Counted from the first letter of the stretch, positions 1 to 8,308 are shown. The stretch is 14,858 bases of DNA from Flavobacterium sp. UBA6195 (GCF_002422095.1 NZ_DITB01000007.1:1-14858); one strand, 5' to 3'. Notes: generated by a model from the letters alone, not told the origin. A program made the numbers and translations.

Positions 1-554
1 AATTTGCTAATGGATATGCTTATCCAAATACAAGCTTAGCTATTTCAAAACCATTTGCGCCAGCATATACTTTCCTTGGGGTTGGAGCAGAATATTCTAG
101 AAAAGATTTGAATTTAACGCTTTATTTGTCTCCATTAACACAAAAAACAACATTGGTTTTTGATCAGAGATTAGCAAATCAAGGAGCTTTTGGTGTTGAA
201 AAAGCCATTTATGATGAGCTTGGTAATTTGATTCGTGAAGGTAAAAACATCAGAAATGAAACGGGTATTCTAATTACAAATCAATGGAAAAAAGAGGTTT
301 ATAAAAATATTAATTTTGAACATAGAATTTCTCTTTACACAGACTATATCAATAATTTTGGAAATGTTGATGTAGATTGGCAATTACAATTAGATATGAC
401 AGTAAATCAATATGTAAAAGCAAATATTGGAACTCATCTTGTTTATGACGATGACATAAAATCTAAAGAAGAAAAAAATGGGGAGCAAATAATAAAAGGG
501 CCAAAGGTTCAGTTAAAACAATTATTAGGAATAGGAGTTACCTATTCATTCTAA
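1..554 (+). CDS. DUF3078 domain protein, C-terminal part (5' end outside window)
   Basis: The reading frame is open from base 3 to the TAA at 552-554, so this is the last ~183 residues of a protein that begins upstream of the window. The visible part has the texture of a membrane beta-barrel: alternating polar and hydrophobic strands, a strand reading LTLYLSPLTQKTTLVFDQ, the phrase NQGAFGVEKA, and a final strand ending GIGVTYSF. A terminal aromatic residue is typical of outer-membrane barrels. These phrases resemble DUF3078, a Bacteroidota family of predicted outer-membrane proteins of unknown function. A TTG at 108 could be mistaken for a start, but the homologous sequence continues upstream of it without a stop. 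A strong hairpin terminator follows 18 bases after the stop. The family is recognised from memory of the motif; the function is unknown. Confidence 0.72.
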   Translation, partial: FANGYAYPNTSLAISKPFAPAYTFLGVGAEYSRKDLNLTLYLSPLTQKTTLVFDQRLANQGAFGVEKAIYDELGNLIREGKNIRNETGILITNQWKKEVYKNINFEHRISLYTDYINNFGNVDVDWQLQLDMTVNQYVKANIGTHLVYDDDIKSKEEKNGEQIIKGPKVQLKQLLGIGVTYSF

Positions 555-572
555 AATAAAACTTTATGTAAT

Positions 573-604
573 AAAAAAAGGCTTCATTTCTGAAGCCTTT
601 TTTT
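573..604. terminator. Bidirectional rho-independent terminator between convergent genes
   Basis: A perfect 14-bp stem (A7-GGCTTCA at 573-586 with TGAAGCC-T7 at 591-604) encloses a TTTC loop. The A-run on one side and T-run on the other give a U-tract in either direction. It lies between the stop of the DUF3078 gene (+, 554) and the stop of the secreted Asp-box protein (-, 622), so it can serve both. Confidence 0.93.
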
Positions 605-621
605 ATTAGATATAAAGTAAA

Positions 622-3600
622 TTATTCTTTAATAATTTTTGTAGAATAAGAAAAATCAGAACCTTCAATATTTACAGCATATACTCCACTATGCAAACCG
701 TTTAAGTTTAATGATTTTTCACCTGTAAAATCACTTGATGTTTCAACAACTTTTCTTCCGTTAATATCATAAACTTGTATTGTTAATTCTCCAATATAAT
801 TAGCTATTGCAACATTAACAATACCGTTAGAAGGATTAGGGTATACCTTTATTCCTTTAGACAGTGCAATATCTTCATTAGAAAGAACGGCATTTGTCAA
901 TGTACCAGAGAATACACCTCTACCATAAGTAGCAGCGAAAACATTATAAGCGGTTGGTGCTGTTGGTGAATTAGGCTGTAAATCCAAATCCGTAACTTTA
1001 ACATTACTCATTCCGTTGTAAGCTTGTCTCCATTGTAAAGATTGAGCAGACGTACCAGCTGGGTTAAACCCTGTTGCATACCAAACACCTAATTCAGTTC
1101 CAATTAACAATTCGTCTGTTTTTAATGGATTTTGAACTATAGCTTTTACAGGTAAATCAGGTAAATTTCCTTCAATACTATTCCAAGTTACACCTGCATC
1201 TGAAGAATACCATACATTTACGACACCGTAGTTGTGCATAGTTACAAAAATTTGACTGTCATTAGAACCAAACTCTACGTCTGAAATACTTCCAACAAAT
1301 GATGAACCCGTAATATCAAACCACGTAGCACCAAGACCATTTGCATTAACAATTTTCAATAACTTACCGTTCATTGTTCCAACATATAGTGTTGTTGGAG
1401 TTACTTTACCTACTGTTAATGCTGTTGGATAAGTTGTTAATAAAGCATTCGTTAAATTAGTACGAGTTGGATTACTTGCTCCTAAATAATTAGAATATCT
1501 TCTAACAATATAAGGTGTTGCTAAAGTAGAATTTGTTCCATCAGAATAAATAATGTCATTTGTAGAATCCAATGCAAAAGCAGGATAGAAAAGTCCTAAA
1601 TTAGCTCCACTACTTAAGGATTTTTTTAATGTACCATCTAAATTTCTAACATTAGTATTATCATTGTAAACATAATTAGTCACATAATATGCACTAGCAG
1701 CTGTTGTAGCATTTTGTTTGAACAAAGGTTTACCACCATCACCTCCTTGAATTTCGACACTTGCACCAACTCCTGTTAATCCAGTTGTTGTACTTCTAGT
1801 TGAAGGAAAATAATTAGACCCATTATCTTGAGCTCCTGCTAAGAAGAAGTCACCAGACATACCCGAAATTCCTTTAGGTAAAACAGCAACCCCTACAAAT
1901 TGAGTAACGTTGAATCCATTATTTCTTGCTACTGCAGGAGTTCCAGTAGTAGACAAACTTCCTGAATAATAAACACCACCATCGTTTCCAAATATAGCAA
2001 CATTAGAATTCCCTGGTTTAAAAACCATAGCATGCTGATCAGCGTGAACATCTGAAGTCCAGTTTGAAATAGTTACCCATCCACCTGTTGTTGTCCCACC
2101 GTTAGCAGATCTATATAAATCAATTCCACCAACATATAAAATTTGATCATTTGTTGGGTCTGATTCAATCATTAAATCGTAAAAAGCTTGTGCTCCTGTA
2201 AAACCATAAGTTATTTCTCTAGACTCATTACCAGTCGGTAAAGCTAATACTGTTGGAGCAGTAGCAAATGCATCATTTGTAACTTCCAATTTAACTTCAA
2301 TTGTAGGATTATTACTATCTGCCTGGCCAAGCTCTGTAAGTATGTATACTTTATTTGCATTAGTGTTAGAAGTTTCAATTTCTACACGTTGTCCACCTCC
2401 ATTACCAGTGATAGTGTGTTTCAAATCAAATGTAGCTCCATTGTCAGAAGACATAAAAACTTTTCCACCACCATCGCCAAATGTCCAACTATTAGTAGAA
2501 GACACCCATATTTTTCCATCAGCACCTATTTCTATATCATTTGGACATGTTTCATTACCTGTTGCTGTAACAGGCAAACTTAATCTTGTCCAAGTAGAGC
2601 CTCCATTAGTAGATTTATATAAACCGTAATTTGTAGACCCCATAAAAGTGTTACTTCTAGCTTCAGAATAATATCCATCACCTACAGCAGCATATATTTC
2701 AGAAACACCTCCATTATTCTTAACAACAACATCATTTATAAACTGAATCCCTGGAACAAGATTACCTGTAAACTCCCCTGGCATAATAGGCTTTAATGTC
2801 CCATTCAAATCAGTTAAATTAGCCATCAATAAATCACCATCTTCTTTAGAAATCATTATAGATGGAATTCCTACACCTGTATCAGTACCACCCATTGTAA
2901 TTGGCCCACCTGTAACATTGTTCATCATGATTACAGCCAATGCCCCTGCAGATTCAGCAGCTGAAACTTTATCTACGAAATTACATGTACCTCTTCGAAT
3001 TAAAACAATTTTACCAGTCAATGAACCCGCTGGCATTGCGGTACAACCATCTTCAGTAGGAGCAGTTCCATCATTCATAATTACAATAGGAGCGGTAATT
3101 ATACTTGTAATTTCAGGACCAAAACTTGCTTGAATTGAAACATAATTACCCGCAACATTCGATGGAGAATTAATTGTTAAATTTGAAACATTTTGTTGAA
3201 TTGTATTCCCCGTTATTCCTCCTAAAACTCTAGACCAAGTTGCTCCAGCATCAGAAGTTTTCCATAATCCATTTCCATTAACATCACCAAAAACATAAGA
3301 TTCTCCAGTACCTACATACCAAACATTATTATTATTTGGATCAGCATATATACATTGGACATTTAAATTCTCTGGTAAGTTTAATCTAGTCCAAGAAGAT
3401 AATGAACTACTGATATTAGTGTTTTTCCACAAACCACCACTAACACCACCAGCAATAACTGTATTATAAGTTAAATCTGTAGGATCAAACATTATAGCTC
3501 TTGTTCTTCCACCTACATTGTTAGGACCTCTTTCAATCCATAAATTATCATTTGCATCTCCTGGAACTCTACCATTTTGCAAAGCGGCAAATCTTTCTTG

Positions 3601-3951
3601 CTTCAAAGACTCTCTAATTATTTCTAATTTCTCTGGAGTTGGAGTGCCTAATGAAGGATTCATAGAAAGCAACCATTCTTGCTCATTAAACTTATCCGGA
3701 GGAAGACCTAATGCTTTTCTCTCTTGTTTAGAGATATGAAAAGTCTTTCTAACTTTACTGTTCTTTAAAAATTCATCATGCTTTTTTCTTAATTCTAATA
3801 TCTCTTTTGAAACTTTAGAATTGTCAGAAACAGTTTTCTTGTTAATTACTTTTTCAGATTTTTCGTGAGCATTAGTAACGCCTTTTTCTTGAGAAAAAGC
3901 AAACGAAACACAGAAAATTGTAACCACAATTAATAGTAATAGTTTTTTCAT
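622..3951 (-). CDS. Secreted Asp-box (sortilin/BNR-like) propeller protein with PA domain and T9SS type A sorting domain
   Basis: This is a 1109-aa exported protein. Residues 1-20 form a Sec signal peptide (MKKLL, hydrophobic core, then FAFS-Q). A charged linker, about 21-130, precedes the propeller. Asp-box-like turns are visible at about 233-239 (SDAGATW), 447-454 (STNGGSTW), 501-508 (SSDNGATF) and 917-923 (SDAGVTW); these mark sortilin/BNR beta-propeller blades. A protease-associated (PA) domain interrupts the propeller at about 255-390; its signature is GKIVLIRRGTCNFVDK followed by AGALAVIMMNN. HADQHAMVF at about 636-644 recurs in this propeller class. Residues ~1034-1109, starting KVYPNPSNG, form a type A C-terminal sorting domain. 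In the Bacteroidota such a domain directs export through the type IX system and surface attachment or release. The substrate is unknown, and no catalytic motif for peptidase or sialidase activity was recognised. Start: the ATG gives a good signal peptide and lies about 30 bases from a canonical promoter. The gene stands alone between that promoter and a terminator. Confidence 0.9.
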   Translation of the reverse strand: MKKLLLLIVVTIFCVSFAFSQEKGVTNAHEKSEKVINKKTVSDNSKVSKEILELRKKHDEFLKNSKVRKTFHISKQERKALGLPPDKFNEQEWLLSMNPSLGTPTPEKLEIIRESLKQERFAALQNGRVPGDANDNLWIERGPNNVGGRTRAIMFDPTDLTYNTVIAGGVSGGLWKNTNISSSLSSWTRLNLPENLNVQCIYADPNNNNVWYVGTGESYVFGDVNGNGLWKTSDAGATWSRVLGGITGNTIQQNVSNLTINSPSNVAGNYVSIQASFGPEITSIITAPIVIMNDGTAPTEDGCTAMPAGSLTGKIVLIRRGTCNFVDKVSAAESAGALAVIMMNNVTGGPITMGGTDTGVGIPSIMISKEDGDLLMANLTDLNGTLKPIMPGEFTGNLVPGIQFINDVVVKNNGGVSEIYAAVGDGYYSEARSNTFMGSTNYGLYKSTNGGSTWTRLSLPVTATGNETCPNDIEIGADGKIWVSSTNSWTFGDGGGKVFMSSDNGATFDLKHTITGNGGGQRVEIETSNTNANKVYILTELGQADSNNPTIEVKLEVTNDAFATAPTVLALPTGNESREITYGFTGAQAFYDLMIESDPTNDQILYVGGIDLYRSANGGTTTGGWVTISNWTSDVHADQHAMVFKPGNSNVAIFGNDGGVYYSGSLSTTGTPAVARNNGFNVTQFVGVAVLPKGISGMSGDFFLAGAQDNGSNYFPSTRSTTTGLTGVGASVEIQGGDGGKPLFKQNATTAASAYYVTNYVYNDNTNVRNLDGTLKKSLSSGANLGLFYPAFALDSTNDIIYSDGTNSTLATPYIVRRYSNYLGASNPTRTNLTNALLTTYPTALTVGKVTPTTLYVGTMNGKLLKIVNANGLGATWFDITGSSFVGSISDVEFGSNDSQIFVTMHNYGVVNVWYSSDAGVTWNSIEGNLPDLPVKAIVQNPLKTDELLIGTELGVWYATGFNPAGTSAQSLQWRQAYNGMSNVKVTDLDLQPNSPTAPTAYNVFAATYGRGVFSGTLTNAVLSNEDIALSKGIKVYPNPSNGIVNVAIANYIGELTIQVYDINGRKVVETSSDFTGEKSLNLNGLHSGVYAVNIEGSDFSYSTKIIKE

Positions 3952-3979
3952 GGTATATGAGGTTAATTTATAATTTGAA

Positions 3980-4010
3980 CAAAATTAACATTTTACGTGA
4001 AATTCAAAAA
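3980..4010 (-). promoter_or_regulatory. Bacteroidota-type promoter of the secreted propeller gene
   Basis: Read on the minus strand, TTG (complement of 4005-4007) is followed after exactly 17 bases by TAATTTTG (complement of 3980-3987). This matches the Bacteroidota consensus TTG-N17-23-TAnnTTTG. Transcription would begin about 20-25 bases before the ATG at 3951. No Shine-Dalgarno is visible, as usual in this phylum. Confidence 0.78.
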
Positions 4011-4034
4011 TTTTTTAGTATTTATTTTGTGTTT

Positions 4035-5381
4035 TTAACTTTTGTTAGCCTGAATTGTCTTATATAATTCAAAAGCTTTACCATCCGTTAATAATGAGAC
4101 AAAGTGACAAATGTGCAACAAACGATCATATAAATTTTCTTTTTGAAATTGAAAACGCTCAGGTAGTAATTTAAGCAATAATTCATCATAATTTGAAGCT
4201 GTTCCACTTACTTTTTTATTGTAAGCCGTGCAAAAACCATCAAGTAAACTATTAATGATTTTGTAACCCATTACTTCTTTCTGAATTACATCTCTACTCT
4301 GATAGACATTTTTAATACTAATTTGGATGATATCATTCATTTGGGCTTTGTACTGACTTTTATCCATCAAGGCAAATGGAAATTCTCCAGCCAAAATAGC
4401 TTGCTCGTTTTCCATAAAAACTGCTACAGCATCGTTGATTAAACTTCCAATAGCTAAGGCGCGCAAGTAACTAATTCGATCTTCCTTAGTAATGAGTTCG
4501 TTGTATTTTTTGGTATCGATTCCGTTTTTAACTAATTTAATTAAATATTCTAACGCATATTCTTCCGGAATTAAACCTAAATTAATACCATCTTCAAAAT
4601 CGATAATCGTGTAACAAATATCATCAGCTGCTTCTACTAAATACGCTAACGGATGACGTTCAAAACCAATATCATTTCCTGATTTATTCGAAATCAATCC
4701 TAATTCATTGGCAACCTCAACAAAGAATTCTTTGTCTTGCTGAAAGAAACCGTATTTTTTATCACATATTTTTTGTGATGGTTTTTTAGGCAAACTTTCT
4801 TTTGGATATTTCATAAAAGCACCCAAAGTAGCATACGAAATACGCAAACCGCCTTCAATTCCTTCCCGAGAAGAGGCTAATACTGAAAAACCATTAGCAT
4901 TTCCTTCAAAATCGATTAAATCTTGCCACTGCTTTTCGGTTAATTGATCTTTGTATTGCAATCCGTTTCCGGTTTTGAAATATTCGCCAATGGCTTTTTC
5001 TCCCGAATGCCCAAAAGGTGGATTTCCAATATCATGAGATAATGCTGCAGCCGCCACAATAGCACCAAAATCATTAGCTTGATAACCATGCACTTCTTGT
5101 AAGTGTGGATATTTTGCAATGATTTGCTTACCAACCAAACGTCCCAAAGAACGACCAACAACAGAAACCTCCAAACTATGCGTTAGTCGGTTGTGAACGA
5201 AATCAGTTTTTGAAAGTGGAATTACCTGTGTTTTATCTTGCAGACTTCTAAAAGCGGCAGAAAAAATAATTCGGTCATAATCGACTTCAAAGCCTAAACG
5301 GGTGTCGTCTTGCTCTTTACGTAAACGTTTGCTGGTGTCGCCTTGTCTTTTTAAAGACAATAATTGTTCCCACTGCATCAT
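4035..5381 (-). CDS. dgt: Deoxyguanosinetriphosphate triphosphohydrolase (dGTPase)
   Basis: This is a 448-aa HD-superfamily dNTP triphosphohydrolase, which cleaves dGTP (often other dNTPs in this family) to deoxynucleoside and inorganic triphosphate, limiting dNTP pools. The N-terminus carries the family phrase DYDRIIFSAAFRSLQDKTQV (~34-53). The metal-binding H...HD...D set is visible as H68 (NRLTHSLEV), H116-D117 (SHDIGNPPFGHSGEKA) and an Asp at 253/254 (AADDICY), with H125 in the HSGEKA loop. Positions match E. coli Dgt H69, H117 and D118 closely. Length is near the usual 440-500 aa. Two ATGs stand in tandem (MM), so the start is uncertain by one codon. It lies 40 bases downstream of the 74-aa gene on the same strand with no promoter seen between, so the two are probably co-transcribed. 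nrdA and nrdB lie just upstream. A different dNTP preference cannot be excluded from sequence alone. Confidence 0.93.
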   Translation of the reverse strand: MMQWEQLLSLKRQGDTSKRLRKEQDDTRLGFEVDYDRIIFSAAFRSLQDKTQVIPLSKTDFVHNRLTHSLEVSVVGRSLGRLVGKQIIAKYPHLQEVHGYQANDFGAIVAAAALSHDIGNPPFGHSGEKAIGEYFKTGNGLQYKDQLTEKQWQDLIDFEGNANGFSVLASSREGIEGGLRISYATLGAFMKYPKESLPKKPSQKICDKKYGFFQQDKEFFVEVANELGLISNKSGNDIGFERHPLAYLVEAADDICYTIIDFEDGINLGLIPEEYALEYLIKLVKNGIDTKKYNELITKEDRISYLRALAIGSLINDAVAVFMENEQAILAGEFPFALMDKSQYKAQMNDIIQISIKNVYQSRDVIQKEVMGYKIINSLLDGFCTAYNKKVSGTASNYDELLLKLLPERFQFQKENLYDRLLHICHFVSLLTDGKAFELYKTIQANKS

Positions 5382-5383
5382 AA

Positions 5384-5418
5384 GATTCTAGATTGAAGAT
5401 TGCGGATTTTTGATTTTA
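5384..5418. repeat. Five tandem GATTNNN heptads between dgt and the 74-aa gene
   Basis: On the plus strand the spacer reads as five consecutive 7-base units GATTCTA, GATTGAA, GATTGCG, GATTTTT and GATTTTA, with GATT invariant and three variable bases. It fills almost the whole 40-bp gap before the dgt start. Similar A/T heptad tracts are, from memory, frequent in intergenic DNA of flavobacteria. Their function is unknown. Confidence 0.75.
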
Positions 5419-5421
5419 GAA

Positions 5422-5646
5422 CTATTCTTTTTCATTTGCTAAAAAGAAATTTCTCGATTTTTTAGGATACTGATTGTAACTTTTATCACTCGGATTTACG
5501 ATAACCGATTTGATGTTGATTTCGTCTCCTACTTTGAAATTTTTCTCGGTGTATTGGTAATCCAACAAATATTCACCGCAGAAATAATTCCCATCTGCGT
5601 CTTTTTCTATGATTCCGGTATAAATTCCCTTTTTATCTTTTGACAT
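5422..5646 (-). CDS. Small conserved-type hypothetical protein (74 aa)
   Basis: A 74-aa soluble protein beginning MSKDKKGIYTGIIEKDADG and ending NFFLANEKE. It has no signal peptide or membrane segment. The pattern is mostly predicted beta (GIYTGII, YFCGEYLLDY, FKVGDEINIKSVIV), which would suit a small barrel; no family is recognised. The open frame extends 20 codons further upstream to an ATG at 5706. That extension is rejected because the promoter -7 box (5661-5668) and the probable nrdA terminator (5695-5730) lie inside it, and its residues have no resemblance to a leader. Starting at 5646 leaves a very short 5' leader. It sits 40 bases before dgt on the same strand, suggesting a two-gene unit, but a role in nucleotide metabolism is only inferred from position. 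Confidence 0.72.
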   Translation of the reverse strand: MSKDKKGIYTGIIEKDADGNYFCGEYLLDYQYTEKNFKVGDEINIKSVIVNPSDKSYNQYPKKSRNFFLANEKE

Positions 5647-5660
5647 AATTCTATTTTTTT

Positions 5661-5668
5661 CAAATGTA
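5661..5668 (-). promoter_or_regulatory. -7 box of the 74-aa gene/dgt transcription unit
   Basis: The complement reads TACATTTG, a full match to TAnnTTTG. It ends 14 bases before the ATG at 5646, so the leader would be under 10 bases. The nearest upstream TTG (complement of 5694-5696) is 25 bases away, slightly beyond the usual spacing, so the -33 element is weak. Confidence 0.55.
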
Positions 5669-5694
5669 CGAATTGGATTGTAATTATTTAAAAC

Positions 5695-5730
5695 AAAAAC
5701 AGCCATTCACCTTAGCGAACAACTGCTTTC
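5695..5730 (-). terminator. Probable rho-independent terminator of nrdA
   Basis: On the minus strand, GAAAGCAGTTGTTCGC pairs with GTGAATGGCTGTTTTT around a TAAG loop. The stem is about 15-16 bp with several G-U pairs and is followed by T5-G-T4. It begins 32 bases after the nrdA stop, which is the expected place. The many wobble pairs lower confidence. Confidence 0.55.
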
Positions 5731-5761
5731 TTTATTCTATTATCTATGTTCTTTTATTTAA

Positions 5762-8197
5762 TTAAGAACCACACATTTCACATTCTTCCGGGCCAGAATT
5801 TCTGGCTCTTTCAATCATGGCTCTGTATTCTTCAGCTGACATTTCTGCTGGTTCTTCTAAAACAGCAATAGCTTCCACTTTTTTCACTTCAACATGTTGT
5901 TCTTTCACCTCAATTGGGGCTTCTTTTTTGTCGTTGTTTAAAGTGAACTTAATCGCATCCACCGCAGCTTTTGTTCTTAAATAGTACATTCCGGTTTTCA
6001 AACCTGATTTCCAAGCGTAGAAGTGCATCGAAGTCAATTTCGCATACGTAGCATCTTGCATAAACAAGTTCAACGATTGCGATTGGTCAATAAAATAACC
6101 TCTTTGACGCGACATATCGATAATATCTTTCATCGACATTTCCCAAACGGTTTTGTACAATTCTTTTAAATCTGCAGGAATTCTTTCAATATGTTGTACT
6201 GAACCATTGTGACGCATGATTTCTTGCTTCAATGTTTCGTTCCACAAACCTCTTTCTACTAAATCGTTCAATAAGTGTTTGTTTACCACGATGAACTCTC
6301 CAGAAAGCACTCTTCTTGTATAAATATTTGAAGTATACGGTTCGAAAGCTTCGTTATTCCCTAAAATTTGAGACGTTGAAGCCGTTGGCATTGGTGCAAC
6401 TAACAATGAGTTTCTAACTCCGTTTGCCATTACTTCTTTTCTTAAACTTGCCCAATCCCAACGACCAGAAAGTTCTTCATCTTTTAAGCCCCAAAGGTTG
6501 TGTTGAAATTCTCCTTTTGAAATTGGAGAACCTTCGTAAGACGAATACGGCCCTTCTTCTTTAGCCATTTCCATAGAGGCAGTTACAGCAGCAAAATATA
6601 AAGTTTCGAAAATTTCTTGATTTAATTTTTTAGCTTCATCACTTGTAAACGGCATTCTCAACATAATGAAAGCATCAGCCAAACCTTGCACTCCTAATCC
6701 AACTGGACGGTGGCGCATGTTTGAATTTTCTGCTTCTTTTACTGGATAGTAATTTCTGTCAATTACTCTGTTTAAGTTGCGCGTTACACGTTTTGTTACG
6801 TTGTATAATAATTCGTGATTAAATGCTCCATTTTCAACAAACATTGGTAATGAAATCGATGCTAAGTTACAAACCGCGATTTCATCTGGAGACGTATATT
6901 CTAAAATCTCCGTACATAAATTAGAAGAACGAATCGTTCCTAAATTCTTTTGGTTCGATTTTCTGTTCGCTGCATCTTTGTACAACATATATGGTGTTCC
7001 CGTTTCGATTTGAGATTCTAAGATTTTTTCCCAAAGCTCTCTTGCACGAATTGTTTTTCTACCTTTTCCTTGTGCTTCATATGAAGTATATAATGCTTCA
7101 AACTCTTCTCCATAAACGTTATCTAAACCTGGACATTCGTTTGGACACATTAACGTCCAAGTAGAATCCGCTTCTACACGTTTCATGAATAAATCAGAAG
7201 TCCACATAGCGAAGAACAAGTCTCTTGCACGCATTTCTTCTTTTCCGGTGTTCTTTTTCAAATCTAGGAATTCGAAAATATCTGCATGCCACGTTTCTAA
7301 ATAAATAGCGAAACTTCCTTTACGTTTTCCTCCACCTTGATCTACGTAACGAGCAGTATCATTGAAAACACGTAACATAGGAACAATTCCGTTTGAAGTT
7401 CCGTTTGTTCCACGGATATACGAACCTGTTGCTCTAACGTTATGAATAGCTAAACCAATTCCTCCCGCTGATTGCGAAATTTTAGCCGTTTGTTTTAAGG
7501 TATCGTAAATACCATCAATACTATCATCTTGCATCGTTAATAAGAAACAAGATGACATTTGAGGTTTTGGAGTTCCAGCGTTGAATAATGTTGGAGTAGC
7601 GTGTGTAAAGAACTTTTTCGACATTAATTCGTAAGTTTCAATTACCGCTTCTAAGTCGTTTAAGTGAATTCCAACCGAAACACGCATTAACATGTGTTGT
7701 GGACGTTCTACGATTTTTCCGTTGATTCTTAATAAATACGAACGTTCTAAAGTTTTGAAACCAAAGTAATCGTAATTAAAATCACGGTTGTATATGATGT
7801 GAGAATTTAAAAATTCTGCATTTGCTTGAATAACTTCGTAAACCTCATCAGAAATCAATGGCGCTTTTTGATTGGTTCTTGGGTTTACATAGTGATACAT
7901 CTCACTCATCGTTTCCGAGAATGATTTGTTGGTATTTTTGTGTAGATTAGAAATTGCAATACGAGCCGCTAATTGAGCATAATCTGGGTGGGTTACCGTC
8001 ATGGAAGCTGCGGTTTCTGCTGCTAAATTATCTAATTCAGATGTGGTAACTCCATCGTATAAACCTTCAATTACACGCATTGCCACTTTTACAGCATCTA
8101 CCATGTCATTTAATCCATAACATAGCTTTTTAATTCTATCTGTGATTTTGTCAAACATTACTGGCTCCTTATGGCCATCTCTTTTTACTACATACAT
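5762..8197 (-). CDS. nrdA: Ribonucleoside-diphosphate reductase, class Ia large (alpha) subunit
   Basis: An 811-aa catalytic subunit that reduces NDPs to dNDPs using the radical supplied by NrdB. Residues 1-~95 are an ATP-cone (VKRDGHKEPVMFDKITDRI), the overall activity site sensing ATP/dATP. The redox-active pair is C217 (MSSCFLL) and C443 (AVCNLAS). The thiyl-radical centre is C428 with N426 and E430 (SNLCTEI). The radical-transfer tyrosines lie in the C-terminal third near the MHFYAWKSGLKTGMYYLRTKAA region (two adjacent Tyr). A C-terminal CEMC motif is the shuttle thiol pair re-reduced by thioredoxin or glutaredoxin. C217/C428/C443 spacing matches eukaryotic RRM1 (218/429/444) rather than E. 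coli (225/439/462), and long stretches read like vertebrate RRM1. The start ATG is followed directly by the ATP-cone. nrdB lies 111 bases upstream on the same strand with no clear promoter between, so an nrdB-nrdA operon is likely. Confidence 0.97.
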   Translation of the reverse strand: MYVVKRDGHKEPVMFDKITDRIKKLCYGLNDMVDAVKVAMRVIEGLYDGVTTSELDNLAAETAASMTVTHPDYAQLAARIAISNLHKNTNKSFSETMSEMYHYVNPRTNQKAPLISDEVYEVIQANAEFLNSHIIYNRDFNYDYFGFKTLERSYLLRINGKIVERPQHMLMRVSVGIHLNDLEAVIETYELMSKKFFTHATPTLFNAGTPKPQMSSCFLLTMQDDSIDGIYDTLKQTAKISQSAGGIGLAIHNVRATGSYIRGTNGTSNGIVPMLRVFNDTARYVDQGGGKRKGSFAIYLETWHADIFEFLDLKKNTGKEEMRARDLFFAMWTSDLFMKRVEADSTWTLMCPNECPGLDNVYGEEFEALYTSYEAQGKGRKTIRARELWEKILESQIETGTPYMLYKDAANRKSNQKNLGTIRSSNLCTEILEYTSPDEIAVCNLASISLPMFVENGAFNHELLYNVTKRVTRNLNRVIDRNYYPVKEAENSNMRHRPVGLGVQGLADAFIMLRMPFTSDEAKKLNQEIFETLYFAAVTASMEMAKEEGPYSSYEGSPISKGEFQHNLWGLKDEELSGRWDWASLRKEVMANGVRNSLLVAPMPTASTSQILGNNEAFEPYTSNIYTRRVLSGEFIVVNKHLLNDLVERGLWNETLKQEIMRHNGSVQHIERIPADLKELYKTVWEMSMKDIIDMSRQRGYFIDQSQSLNLFMQDATYAKLTSMHFYAWKSGLKTGMYYLRTKAAVDAIKFTLNNDKKEAPIEVKEQHVEVKKVEAIAVLEEPAEMSAEEYRAMIERARNSGPEECEMCGS

Positions 8198-8308
8198 AAG
8201 CTTTTTAGTTTTTGAAAACAGACAATCCCTTCCCTGCTTTCGGTTAGTATTTATTGATTTAAGCGCAAGTCTCCCGACATTTTATAGCGCTCTATATTTT
8301 ATTTATTA
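8198..8308 (-). promoter_or_regulatory. nrdB-nrdA spacer with hairpins and a B12-box-like word
   Basis: The 111-bp spacer is long for genes of one operon and is less AT-rich in its middle than the flanking spacer. On the transcribed (minus) sense it begins with in-frame tandem TAA stops of nrdB, then TATAG-AGCG-CTATA (a 5-bp hairpin), then GTC-GGGA-GAC followed by TTGCGC. That second part resembles the B12 box of cobalamin riboswitches (AGYCMGGAGACCKGCC) with about three mismatches. AGCGC and GCGCT flank it and could form a closing stem. No TAnnTTTG box is seen. The remaining cobalamin riboswitch core is absent, because nrdB coding sequence lies where it should be, so a full riboswitch is not supported. 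A leader or processing element for nrdA is possible. Confidence 0.35.

Noticed and set aside
2342..3739. Several open frames antisense to the secreted propeller gene
   Set aside because: They lie inside a well-supported coding region, have no promoter and read as complements of Thr/Gly/Asn-rich codons.
5647..5706. N-terminal extension of the 74-aa protein to the ATG at 5706
   Set aside because: The stretch contains the nrdA terminator and the -7 box, and the residues do not resemble a leader or the rest of the protein.
8250..8297. Complete cobalamin riboswitch in front of nrdA
   Set aside because: Only the B12-box-like word is present. The upstream core should extend over 100 bases 5' of it, but that space is nrdB coding sequence without the conserved core words. 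The GGGAAGG seen nearer nrdA is in the wrong order.
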